Assembly (NCBI RefSeq): GCF_040712315.1
Contig: NC_134017.1
Coordinates: forward strand, 5,796,001-5,860,000
Direction of reading: 5' to 3'
From: Castanea sativa
Lineage: Eukaryota; Streptophyta; Magnoliopsida; Fagales; Fagaceae
Length of the DNA: 64,000 nt
A program made the translations under genes and the position numbers. Each line of letters opens with the position of its first letter. The first letter of the stretch is position 1. The notes beneath the pieces were generated by a model. The model ran no database searches. It was not told the DNA's origin and saw only the letters and a program-made list of their open reading frames with translations. Shown one piece after another: positions 1 to 10,623 of the stretch.

Positions 1-367
1 AAGTACAAGAGATAACTTAATCTTACTCATCACAAACAAAGAGCCACAAAGCCCACTTTCTTAGTTATGCATAGAGATGCTCATCTATGCTACAAGAGAT
101 ACAAAGTTTAGAAAACTTTGTTTCATTGGCCATTCAAGGTACACAAGTACCAATGTACATAAACACACACTATTTTTGTATTTTTTTTATTTTTTATTTT
201 TTTTATGGATGAAAAAAAATAAAAACAAAACTGAAAAATAAACAAAAACATGTCAAACAAATCAATGCATAAAAACTAAATTGTCTCAAAATAAGAGAGC
301 AAAACACATAAGTAATGCAAAAGCAAAAACAAAAACAAGAGGGGGAGAGAGAGAAAAAGTGACTAAA

Positions 368-2153
368 TCACTTGTAGTCTTTTTCCTTCCAAACTTTGGA
401 AAAACCTTTCCTTTTGGCGAACCCTTGAACTAGTGAAGAGGGGGAAGAATTGCAACCGTTCAAGTTCATAAGGAACATAAGGGCCTTAAGGAGATCTCTA
501 AGAGGAGCAAGAGAGGATGGAAACTGACTCAAGTTTCTTGAAGGGACCACGCTATTGCTCTGTTGAGTGGCTTGCCACTTGTAGCAATTTGGTCGAGTGT
601 GTCCAGCTACTCCACAATGATGACAAGGATGTTGCTTCTTCTCTTTGGAATTTTGAACATTACTCTTCTTAGCCCTAGGGTTTTTGATTTCTTTCTTAGC
701 AAGCTTAGGGGGTGCTTCTAAGATAGATTTGTCCTTGTCTATGTTTTCACTAACTATCTCAGTTTTAGCATCATTATTCTCAAATTCAATATTATTAGCA
801 GGAGAAACAAAAACAGTAGTACTAGAAGAAGCAATATTAGGAGAAGAGAAATCATACCCTAAACCAGTTCAATCAAAGGCAGATTTTTGCATAGTGAGCA
901 TCTCATCAGACTTTGCACTTGAGGTCCTCTCCAACTGAGCTCTAACTTAGAATAGTTCTGCCTTAAACTTTTTGGTCTTCTTAGGCAAGAAATTTTTTTC
1001 AAATCTCAGTGCTCCAATATCATTGAGCTTCTTGATGGCCAACCTATACAACTTCTCATACTTTTTCGAGACCTTGTATAACTTTTCATAGGTTGTGTGG
1101 ATGTCATCTTGCTTATCCATCTTTTCAAACTTTGACTCCACCAAGTCTTCGTCTTTATCCACATCTTCTACAATCCCCTTAGTAGGATTGACAGTGGCAG
1201 TGAAGGCTTTTAGGATTCCGTCATCCCCATTTTTGGAATCATCCTCAGGTTCGGTGTCACTCAAGTAGCAGCAAGTGCCTTGCTTTTCCCAATGGACTTA
1301 AGATAAGTAAGGCACTCTTGTTTCATGTGACTGAAGCCTTGACACCCAAAACACTTAGGTCCTGAGGGAACAGTGTACTGACTGTCATCCCTAGCATCCT
1401 TCTTTCCTTTATCTTGACTCTTATACTGAGAAGAACTTAATTGCCTACGGTCCTTGTTGAAGCCCTTTGCATTTGCATTTTTCATGAACTTCTTGAATTG
1501 CCTGGTGATGTAGGACTTCATTTTAGAATCTTCATCATCTGAAGACTCATCTATGTCACTGCTCTTGGCTTTCAATGCCATGCTTTTGCCCTTACCCGAC
1601 TTCCCGATTCTAGACAAACCCAACTTATAGGTCTGCAGATTACCAACAAGCTCTGTCAAAGGAATCTTGTTAATAACCTTTGATTCCTCTATTGCGATGA
1701 TCTTGGCATGAAATCTCTCGGGCAGAGATCTGAGCACCGTTCTCACATTCTTAAGTTCGGGAATGGTTTCCCAAGATTAAATGCTGAGTTCACTATGTCC
1801 TTGAGCTTGACATAGAACTCATCAAATGACTCATCCTCCTCCATCTTAATTTCTTCGAAGCTAGTAGTGAGCCTCTAAAGCTTCAAATCCTTGATAGCCT
1901 TGGTTCCCTCATAGGTTGTTTGGAGAATGGTCCATGCTTCCTTTGCAGTTTTAGTAGAGGATATCTTCTTGACCTCCTCATTTGTGACCACACTAAATAA
2001 AGCGTTCAATGTCCTGATGTTGAAATTTGTCGCCTTGATCTTTGCATCATCCCAGTCAGCCAGCGCTTCCTTCGGCTTGGTCCAACCTATCTCCATAGCT
2101 TGCCAGACTTTCTCATCTAATGATTGCAAGAAAGCTCTCATGCGTACTTTCCA
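368..2153 (-). pseudogene. Gag polyprotein of element A, main part (broken)
   Basis: This is a UBN2-type copia Gag, a retroelement nucleocapsid protein. From 2153 downward the order is: the N-terminal WKVRMRAFLQSLDEKVWQ block; the conserved AWTILQTTYEGTK segment near 1910; the SLPERFHAK...LVGNLQTY block (about 1720-1630); a CCHC zinc knuckle at 1353-1312 (C-x2-C-x4-H-x4-C, CFGCQGFSHMKQEC); a Lys/Glu-rich coiled-coil stretch (about 1260-950); and a second CCHC knuckle at 625-584 (CHHCGVAGHTRPNC). The frame is lost near 1870-1750 and again near 1260 and 940, so this is not a working gene. The first about 15 codons lie at 10552-10512, beyond the inserted element B. The product would have bound retroelement RNA and formed the particle. 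Confidence 0.8.
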
Positions 2154-4225
2154 AGTTGAATTTATTCAATCATGTGTTGGCTTTATTCCGTACCAAATTT
2201 GCTTGTAATTTAGCAATTAGATACTCTATATTTAGGTGGGATTTATGTAAGGGTTGTGTGTGAGAGAGTGTGAAGAAAAACTCAAGATGTGTGTAATTCA
2301 AAGGAGTCTTGCAACTAGATCTCATGACTAGCTCGCGACTAGAAAGTTACTAGAATGGCACACGTGTGAAGCATGTAGGAGAGCTGAAGGGTCACGACAG
2401 CTGGAGCATTACAGGACAAAACTTCTAGTTTGGCAAGACAGTTAGCTCGCAACTCAGACTCATGACTCGTTCCAATCGAGAGGTTGAGTCACTAGAATGC
2501 CCTATGTTAGGAAATTTAGACCCCGGTTGATAGAATTAACAAGTTTTAAATCCAAGTTGTTAATTAGATTTATTATGCATAAAACTTGTTAAAACAAACA
2601 AACATCAATATCATGTCAAAACTAAGTGCAGTGGAAAAATAAATAAGACAAGATATGATGACCTAAGAAAACCAATGAAACCAACCAGTTTCACAGTAAA
2701 AAACTTGGGGGAAAACCTTCCTGAAAAGCAATCCACTATAGTAAAGAGAAGTTTTAGATCTACTACAAAACCTTTGTCCCTAGACTCTACAATCCCCGTA
2801 GATGAACTCACAGTAGAAACCTTCTACCGCTTCAGAACCTCTGAACTCTTCAATATATGAACGCCACCCTTTAATGCACGGATCCCAGTACATGACTAAT
2901 TCCTTTGCGCGAATCACAATACGTGACTCACTCACCAACTTGAGAAAGAAGAATGTTGGCTGTAAAGTTCTTCAATTCATCTACACGATGAAGATCAAGA
3001 AGCACTTGGTTACAAAACCCTAAGGCGCAAAGACGCAGTAGCTTCTTTTTGAGAGAATAAGGCTTCGGTCACCTTTTGCATATGTTCTCCTTGTATTCTC
3101 TTCTATGACGGCCTCTAAAATAAGCCTTATATATGTCTAGGGTTGTAAGAAAAGAAACCCTACACAAATACAAAAGCCTGGCCCAAAAATCAGATTTGAA
3201 AATTCTGATTTCCGTAACCTCGATAGATAGCATCTGTCGAGCCTTATTAAACTTCGATAGATAGCATCTGTTGAGTAGCTATCGAGAAGCTGTCCAGTAG
3301 GTGTCCAGCAGCTATCCGCAAGTGTCCAACTTTAGTAAACACCTTTTCGTCACTTGTTTCTTGGTCCAATCTTCATGGCTTTAATACTAGACTTGAACAA
3401 CATGTTCTTTGAAGTATTAAACACATCCTAGATCTATCCAAATACAAGTAAAGTGCGTTTTGTCAAAGGATTAGCCAACTACATAAAATATGTCCTTAAC
3501 ACCCTATTAGATGAAAACTGACTTTTCGCATTCCTTATACACACTACTATAAATACCCTTATACCCATGAAATGTGGAGAGTTTCGCGAGAGAATTTTGA
3601 GAGAGAAACCCTAGAGAAAACCAAGATTGACTCATCCACAATCTTTATTATTTGATTCTCCAAATTCCTCTACTCTCATCCTCTCCATTGACATATCCTT
3701 GAGATGTACATTTGTCAAATCCTTATCTCACCATACCCATATTAGTGAGGAGGTGTTTTGGTGCTTGGGAAGTAGTTCAGAGAGGACCAATTCATTTGGT
3801 TGATGCAATGGGCTTATTGCGGGATCTAGTAAGCTAGAGAAGGCAAGGTGCTTGGAATGCTTAGGTGCACTGGGTAGACTAGGCTTGGAGGATCTTTTGC
3901 TATTCAAGTATCCCAACTTCATTCTCTAGTGGATTATTGACTGCTTGGAGGGTGGCGAAGAGGTTTTTCGTCAAGTACTTCGGTTTCCTCTTCGATAACA
4001 CATTGGCGTGTTATCTTTGTGTTTGCATCTTTATTCCCTTTCTCTTTACCTTTTAATTGCTGCTGTGTTTGTAATTAATTATGGTTTAGAGTGTGTTACC
4101 AATTTTGTTATAGCTTATATTTCATATTCCGCACGTATACTGTTTGATTATAAGCTTGTGTTGATATTTTTGTAATTGGGGGTCTAAACATTCATTGGTG
4201 TTTTATACGCTATTTGAAATTTCCA
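2154..4225 (+). repeat. 5' LTR of element B (interrupted by a solo LTR)
   Basis: It aligns by eye with the 3' LTR at 9933-10511 and with the solo LTR at 22255-23313. Shared blocks include TGTTGGCTTTATTCC near the start, the TCCTCTTCGATAACACAT block, and AATTGGGGGTCTAAA near the end. Removing the nested insertion (2505-3506) leaves about 1.07 kb, close to the length of the solo copy. The exact first bases are uncertain because they merge with the gag of element A at 2153. Confidence 0.8.
2505..3501 (-). repeat. Solo LTR of the A family with 5-bp TSD
   Basis: This 997-bp LTR is in minus orientation. On the plus strand it begins TGTTAGGAAATTTAGACC and ends ATGTCCTTAACA. It is flanked by a perfect 5-bp duplication, CCCTA, at 2500-2504 and 3502-3506. 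It is the same family as the LTRs at 10624-11595, 53664-54600 and 59183-60197, sharing AAAGTGCGTTTTGTCAAAGG and the TTTTTCCGCTGCACTTAGTT block (seen here in inverted orientation). No internal sequence is present, so it probably arose by LTR-LTR recombination. It lies inside the 5' LTR of element B, which makes it younger than B. Confidence 0.93.
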
Positions 4226-4226
4226 T

Positions 4227-4238
4227 TGGTATCAGAGC
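4227..4238 (+). other. Primer-binding site of element B
   Basis: TGGTATCAGAGC lies directly after the LTR end TTTCCA. It is the usual complement of the 3' end of plant initiator tRNA-Met and marks where minus-strand DNA synthesis would start. Confidence 0.9.
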
Positions 4239-4292
4239 GGGTTCACTTGTTGTGGTTTCATTACCTAAGTGAGATCCTAGACTCCTTTTGAG

Positions 4293-6126
4293 ATGGATCA
4301 ACTAGGCCAGAGGCAGCAAAATCCACATGGGATAAAGTAGCTCTTGTGGCAGCTAATGCTAATAGCAAGGCTTTAAATGCTATTTTCTGTGGTGTTTCCC
4401 CTAATGAGTTTCACAGGATTTCTCATGTCATAATTGCCAAAGAAGCGTGACAAATCTTGGAAACGACCTATGAAGGCACCAAAAACGTGAAGGACACCAA
4501 GTTGCAAATGCTTACCACACACTTCGAGGAGTTGAAGATGAGTGAAGACGAGTCATTCAACTCATTTTATGGGAAGCTAAATGAAGTGGTGATTGGAATT
4601 CAACTTGGAAGACAAAACGGAGGACTCCAAGATTATGAGGAAGATCTTATGATCATTGCCGGAGAGCTTTCGTGCAAAGGTCACTGCCATCGAAGAGAGC
4701 AAAGACCTTGATGAGATTAAAATTCAAGATTTCATTGGCTCTCTCCAAACCTATGATCTATCTCTACCATCACAAAGGAAGAGCAAATCTCTTGCTCTAA
4801 AGACAATCAATGAGAGAGTGGAAGCTCAAGACTCCTCAGATGAGGATGAGGTAAAAAAAGATGTGGCGTATCTTGTTAAGAACTTCCGAAAGTTCTTAAA
4901 GTTCAAAAAGAATGGAAAGTTTGTTGAGAAGGGAAAATTCCCAAATTCTTGGCAGGAGAAAAAGGATTTCAAGAAGAAAGATGGGAAGGATTCTAAATCC
5001 TCTCAAGGAATCATGTGCTATGAATGCAACGGTCATGGACATCTCAAGAAGGAGTGTCCCAACTATTTGAGAGGGAAGGGTAAAGTGTATGCAACTACCC
5101 TTAGTGACACAGACTCCTCTAATTCAGACTCGAAAAAAAGGTGTGATGGAGAGAGAAATTACTCCGCATTTATGACCATTGCTCTCGTGCAATCTTTGGA
5201 TGATTTGAGTGTGTTAGTGGAAGAGACTGGTGAGCACACTAAAGTGGAGTCGATGGGGATAGTAGAGGAATCTGATGATGATGAAGATGAAAGAAAAATG
5301 GGATTACAAGAATCCTATGATACTCTCCTTGAGAAGCTCGGTGAATATGCAAGAGTGGCTAGAGCAGCCATTAAGAAAATGAAGAGAGCAGAGCAAGAAT
5401 ACAATAGTCTTCTAGTGTGGTACAAGGAGACCAAATGTGAAGTTGAGACGCTGAACGAAGAACTAACTGAAGCATATTCAAAGATCAAGTTTCTTGAGCT
5501 TGAGGTGATTTAAGCTAATGCTAAAGTTGAACGGGTTTCCTCCAAAAAGCTTGACGAAGTGCTTGCATACCAAAAGCCCTTTTTCTGATGAAAGTGGCTC
5601 TAGAGAGGCTAGTTCAAGCACCACTGTGTCTAAGGAGATGAAGTTTGTTAAAGCAAAGGAACCAGTGGTAGCAACTTCAGCTATTGAGAAAGTCAAGTTT
5701 GAGAAGAAGCCAAATGTGATTGCTCAACGGGTTTTAACAAAGCCTCCAAACCCAGTAGTGGCTAAACTCAAGGCAAAAAGAAAATCTCTTCCGAAGTCAC
5801 AAAGGGGACCACAATCTCAACACTTTTGCCACCATTGTGGAATCCGAGGTCACACTAGACCCAATTGCCACAAGCTTTGAGCATTAAAGAATGGCAGCTC
5901 TCAAAGGCTAAGTGGACAAAGAAATGGCAAAGGGAACCTCAAGCAATCGAAAGGGGGAGAAGTTGCGTTTAATATTGGGGATACAATGAAGATGATAGAC
6001 ACCATCACTTCTTGCTTGGCAAACTTCACCCTAAGATTTGAGAATCGTAACTCAAGTACCCAATCCTCTAAGGATATCACCCTAAACGCGCGTGTCGTGT
6101 GGGTGAAGAAGGGCACACATGCATAA
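4293..6126 (+). pseudogene. Gag polyprotein of element B (broken)
   Basis: This is a copia/UBN2-type Gag related to those of elements A and C. The start codon at 4293 is followed by a deletion that joins the first codons to the middle of the N-terminal domain. Recognisable parts are ALNAIFCGVSPNEF (about 4370), ILETTYEGTKNVKD (4457; an in-frame stop just before), FRAKVTAIEES...LQTYDLSL, a CCHC knuckle at 5016-5057 (CYECNGHGHLKKEC), an acidic coiled-coil region, and a second CCHC knuckle at 5827-5868 (CHHCGIRGHTRPNC). There are frameshifts near 4620-4660 and 5513, and one nonsense codon at 5878-5880 (probably TGG to TGA). The reading frame then continues to NARVVWVKKGTHA and a stop at 6124-6126. 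The same C-terminal signature ends gag C, so this is the natural end of the protein and it does not read on into pol. Confidence 0.85.
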
Positions 6127-8054
6127 GCATTAGAACATGTCCATGCATCAATTCTTCCTATATGTTATGGATTTGCTTGGCTTTTTTCTTTGTAATCATT
6201 CTAGCATGTTTTGACAAATTTTTGTTTGTTTTCTTTTCTTGCTTTGAATGTTTTTATTTTTTTGATCAATCTTTACTTGTTTTTGTGTCAAAAATCCAAA
6301 AACACATAAAAAGTAGAAAATCCAAAAAGTTTGATCGACATTAATGTGTTTTGTCACACGCATGTTTTGCCTTGTACCTCTATACAAATGGCTTTGTGCA
6401 TTTATGAGTGTAGCTTGTTCTTTATGCACTCATATCATTGTGGAAAAAATCTTGACATCTATATGATTGTTGCAAATAGATCTTCAAACTTGTCATGAAT
6501 GATTAGTCAATGGTTTTGTTGATCTTGAGACTTGCATAGACTTGTGCCTATATATCTTCCCACTCTTTTATTTTTTATTTTTTTGCTTAAAGAGCTCAAC
6601 CAATGTAAATCTCAAAATAAAAAGAGATAATGAGCTACAAAAGCCGTCGCACATACTAGTATTTGACTAGGAAAAAGGGAAAACGACTTTTATGATAATG
6701 TATGATGCCCCAAAAAGTCAAAGACTTGTTCATCAAATTGAAATATCAAAATTTCAAGCATCGATCTCAAAATGAGACGTTTTGATTCACAATGATCAAA
6801 TGTTATGATGTGTATGAAGCCAAATGAAAAGCTTCGAATTTATGTAATCAAGTTTTGTGGGAGGTCATATATGCATACTTCTGTAATTGAGATTGGTCAC
6901 TCTACCTAGTGCTAATTATGTATGGCTTGGTTGAATTGATCATTGAAGCTTTACATTTGACTAAGGACTATCTCATTTTTGGTACCCACACACATCACAC
7001 ATGTCTATGCTCAATGAATGACTTATTCGTTGGTGTGATTGTACTTGTTTAAATGTGTTGCACTTACTTAATCATATGTTGATCAAACACAAAGAGATTT
7101 TTGAGTGTTTTAATTGTTTTTGGAAAGTGTTTTTGTTTTGAAAAATTTCAAATATTTCGAAAACTGGGCAACTTTGTTTTGGCGACTCTGTCTTGCAGGT
7201 CAAGCCAATCGTGAGCCCCCAGTTGCAAGCTTACTCAGAAGCTTTCGCAACTCCCTAGCAGGTCAAGCCCTTAGTCGCGAAAAAGACTTAGAAAATTTTC
7301 ACATTTCTGGGTTTTTAGCATTTTTGTGACTCACTTTGGCGACTGGTTCACGAGTGGAAGTTCCAGTCGCGAGTTTTACTCAGATTGCTTCGCGACTCCC
7401 TTCGCGACTTACTTGCGAGTGGACCTTCCAACCGCGAAAAATACCTAGACAAATTTTTCAAAATTTGTCACACGGGTTTTTGGCAACTTGACTTGGCAAC
7501 TTGTATGTGACTCATTCTAGTCGCGAGAAACGCTGGTTTTGCACAATGAGGGTTATCTTTAGGGTAGTTTCCAAAAAATTTTCATTTTTGCCTTGCATTT
7601 TGTGACTGTTCATTGTCTTTTCTGTCTCTCCTTCTTCCAAACTCACCGTTCTCTCTCACAAAACCTCCATTTTTCATCATCATTTCTTCACCAATCTTTA
7701 AGAAAAGGTATGGGTTCTTTCTTTTTTCTCAAAGTATTTCATATATCTTGCCATTGATTTCTTGGATTGTGTGTTTTTGTTGAGATTTGAAAATATGATG
7801 TTAAATATGGTTTATGGATACTTTGTTGAGCTTAATGTATGGGTTTTGTTCGATATGTGTTCTTACACTGCGCACTAGGTTGCACATGGTGCCATTTGTT
7901 GCACATGCACACTCTTTAACATGATTGAGATCTTAATGTCATGATTTTAGGGTTTTATTCAAAAATTTTGATTTAGGACTAAATTGGTGCTAATAAAGCT
8001 TGTTGCCATGTGTGGTCTTTCTTGCTCTTTGATATTACATGATACAACTTGGAA
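6127..8054 (+). other. Non-coding interior of element B, with TCGCGA-type motif cluster
   Basis: No gene is seen between gag and the accessory ORF. The stretch at about 7180-7530 is dense in variants of GGCGACT, TCGCGACT, TCGCGAG and CGCGAAA. Similar words occur in the LTR of the same family (2325-2500 and 22385-22560). The rest is AT-rich, with short runs of T. Confidence 0.6.
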
Positions 8055-9103
8055 ATGTCTCCATTCAAGAGATCCACCCTGAAAGGAAGTAGTAGTAAAG
8101 GAAAGGAACCAGTGATTGATCTTGAGAGCCTCATTCCTATGTCCAAGAAGTCTCGATCAACGAAAGGATTCTATGATGTTAGCAAGTTCAGAACATATGT
8201 AGTATCACACGCTTATGAGAACTACTTCAAGGATGCTCCCATGTTAGTGGAAAGGGTACTTGAGCAGGGTTCTCTTCTGGATATGAACATTCTAAAATGG
8301 TTTGCTAACAAAGATTGGAACTTCCTCCTATCCAACTTAAAAGAACCATATGAACAAATGGTGAAGGAATTCTATGCGAACGCCATTTCTGAAGGGGATG
8401 AGCTGAAATGTTGGGTTAGAGGACAACACTTCATAGTAACACCTTTCTATCTTGCTAACATTCTGTACATCAACCATCCAATGTTTCCAAAGCCACCAGT
8501 GTATGATGAATTGAATCCAGAGGAGGATTTACTTTGGGAAACTCTTAGAGATAACTTGAACTCACTCCTAATGGGAAATCAATTAGTGTTTCCTCACTGT
8601 TTCCAGAATTGAGGGTTCTTACAACAATCATGTTCCACAATCTCTATCCTCTGTCAAGCACCGAATACATGAATCTTGGTAGAGCCTTGTTCCTTCATGA
8701 CCTGATTACTGATGAAGAGATAGATATTTGCACTCATATCTTCCATATCTTGTGCAAAATTGCTACGAGAACTACCTCAAAAAACTACATTCCTTTCTGC
8801 TGCCTCATTTCAAAGATTTTGAAACTCAAAGGCATTCATCCATTGGAAGATGAGTCTCCCTACCCTAAGCCAAGTCCAATCAACATTTGTACGCTCAATG
8901 CTAGAATTAGTCATAGCCGAAAGGGAATCAGGACAGAGAGTCCAACTCCTCATGGTGGTTCACAGTCTAGCTCACAGTCATATGCTGAGAAGTTAGACAA
9001 CATTATGGCATTCGTCCAAGACATAAGCACTAAGATGTCCAGACTTGCCTCTTTCCTGTACTCTCACAACATCTGGTGTGATACGAAGTTCACTTCTCTC
9101 TAA
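8055..9103 (+). pseudogene. Accessory ORF of element B, putative plant transposon protein domain
   Basis: Two frames overlap by 4 bp at 8609-8612, so one frameshift breaks a single ORF of about 350 codons. The first ATG is at 8055 (MSPFKRSTLKG). About residues 40-170 resemble the domain catalogued as 'putative plant transposon protein': ILKWFANKDWNFLL, MVKEFYANAI, then a short VRGQHFIVTP segment and an interface helix. The second part has conserved-looking helices (STEYMNLGRALFLHDLI), a Ser/Pro-rich linker and a C-terminal coiled region. Its biochemical role is unknown. Its place between gag and the 3' LTR suggests that it was carried by the element for packaging or regulation, or was captured. 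The family match is from memory of its motifs and was not searched. Confidence 0.65.
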
Positions 9104-9932
9104 ACTCAATTGGACCAAATTCAAAGAAAGCTAGAAGAAAATGAGGACTAGCTATTCCATGACAAAAAGGGGGAGATGGTGCATGATAGGGGGAGTGTAA
9201 TGATAGAGGGAGAAAAAGCTTGATCAAAGGGGGAGTGTTGAAGTTGAAGAGCAAGAGAAAGAAAAGGCCTACGCTTAATATTTTGCTAGGGGGAGTGTAA
9301 TGATAGGGGGAGAAAAAGCTTGATCAAAAGGGGAGTATTGAAGTTGAAGAGCAAGAGAAAGAAAAGGCCTACGCTTAATATTTTGCTTCATATAATCATA
9401 TATTAGGGTTTATGTTGTGTATTTAAACTATGCTTTAATATATACCTTTGCTTTGTAGCTCAGTACTTATAGTTAATGTTATGTATTTTCTTTAGTACAT
9501 CACTTTTGTGCCCTTGTTGGATTTTATATCCTTGATGCAACTACCTTGTGTTTTTGTATCGGTAGAGTGTTTGACAAGCAAATGATTCTTTGCATTGAGC
9601 TTATTAGCTTGCATGTCCAGATGTTCATTCCTTGTGTGAATGATCATTGTGATCACTATTTATAGTGATTGTTCTTGTTTGGTCAAGCCATGCTTTATTG
9701 CTTTTTCCTTTACTACTTGATCGCATTGTGCTTGTTCTATACGCATTTAAAGATTTCTGCTTACAATGATCGTATTGTGTTATTGGTTTTAGGAATAACT
9801 TGTTTGTATGATTCAAGAGCTTCACAGTTTCTAGAGTTAGGTGTGAGTGAGTTTTGGCAACTGTTCCTAACTCACATGTTAAGTCTAGAGTCGGTTTTAG
9901 GGTTTTGTCACAGAATAGCCAAAGAGGGAGAT
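9104..9932 (+). other. 3' non-coding region of element B
   Basis: No gene is seen. The stretch holds repeated purine-rich GGGGGAG words (9168-9310), a 100-bp tandem duplication, and just before the 3' LTR the purine tract AAAGAGGGAGA (9921-9931), which fits a polypurine tract for plus-strand priming. Confidence 0.65.
9191..9387 (+). repeat. 100-bp tandem duplication
   Basis: Unit 1 (9191-9290) and unit 2 (9291-9387) both begin GGGAGTGTAATGATAG. Both contain GAAAAAGCTTGATCAAA and end CGCTTAATATTTTGCT. They differ at only a few bases, so the duplication is fairly recent. Confidence 0.9.
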
Positions 9933-10511
9933 TGTAAGGCTGAATTTATTCAATCATGTGTTGGCTTTATTCCGTGCCAAATTTGCTTGTAATTTAGCAA
10001 TTAGATACCCTTTATTTAGGTGGGATTTATGTAAGGGTTGTGTGTGAGAGAGTGTGAAGAAAAACTCAAGATGTGTGCAATTCAAAGGAGTCTAGAGAAG
10101 ACATGGTTCGGCGTAACCCTGTTGGAGCAAGAAGCTTGGAGGGCTTATGTGCACTGGGTAGATTAGGCTTGGAGGGTCTTCTGCTATTAATGTATGCCAA
10201 CTTCATTCTGTAGTGGATTATTGACCGATTGGAGGGCGGCGGAGTGGTTTTTCGCTGAGTACTTCGGTTTCCTCTTCGATAACACATCGGCTTGTTATCT
10301 TTGTGTTTGCATTTCTCTTTCCTTTCTCTTTACCTTTTAATTGCTGCTGTGTTTGTAATTAATTATGGTTTAGAGTGTTTTACTGATTTGGTTATAGCTT
10401 ATATTTCATATTCCACACATATACTGTTTGATTATAAGTTTGTGTTGGTTTTTTTGTAATTGGGGGTCTAAATGTTCATTGGTGTTTTATACACTATTTG
10501 AACTTTTACCA
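9933..10511 (+). repeat. 3' LTR of element B, internally deleted
   Basis: It starts TGTAAGGCTGAATTTATTC after the purine tract and ends near TTTTACCA. It matches the 5' LTR at both ends but lacks about 500 bp of its middle: after ATTCAAAGGAGTCT it jumps straight to AGAGAAGACATGG. That makes it 579 bp, against about 1.07 kb for the 5' copy. Confidence 0.8.
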
Positions 10512-10552
10512 TCAAATAAAGGAGGTAAAATGAGTGCTTGTCCTCTATCCAT
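10512..10552 (-). pseudogene. First codons of the gag of element A
   Basis: From ATG at 10552 the minus strand reads MDRGQALILPPLFDG and is then cut by the end of element B. The matching continuation is at 2153. The same N-terminus is seen in degraded form in element C at 60266. Confidence 0.75.
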
Positions 10553-10610
10553 GACAAACAGGGGTCTATGGATCACACAACAAAGATTAAACCCTAATCA
10601 AAGTGTACCC

Positions 10611-10622
10611 ACTTTGATACCA
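10611..10622 (-). other. Primer-binding site of element A
   Basis: The minus strand reads TGGTATCAAAGT about two bases after the LTR end. This is the initiator tRNA-Met type with one or two changes from TGGTATCAGAGC. Confidence 0.75.
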
Positions 10623-10623
10623 C

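Larger units (their letters stand above)
2154..10511 (+). mobile_element. LTR retrotransposon B, gag plus accessory ORF, no pol
   Basis: It is bounded by a 5' LTR (about 2154-4225) and a 3' LTR (9933-10511) that share their start (TTTATTCAATCATGTGTTGG), middle and end. A PBS of the initiator tRNA-Met type (TGGTATCAGAGC) follows the 5' LTR and a purine-rich tract precedes the 3' LTR. Between them lie a gag (4293-6126), about 1.9 kb of non-coding DNA, an ORF with a plant-transposon-protein-like domain (8055-9103), and about 0.8 kb of non-coding DNA. I see no protease, integrase, RT or RNase H motif, so the element is non-autonomous. Without the nested solo LTR it is about 7.36 kb. It sits in the gag of element A. 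The expected 5-bp target duplication is not clear and about 12-15 bp of the target seem to be lost. Confidence 0.8.

Noticed and set aside
684..938. Plus-strand ORF of 84 aa
   Set aside because: It lies antisense to the decayed gag of element A and has no domain features.
8049..8054. Upstream start for the accessory ORF
   Set aside because: The codon there is TTG; the first ATG is at 8055.
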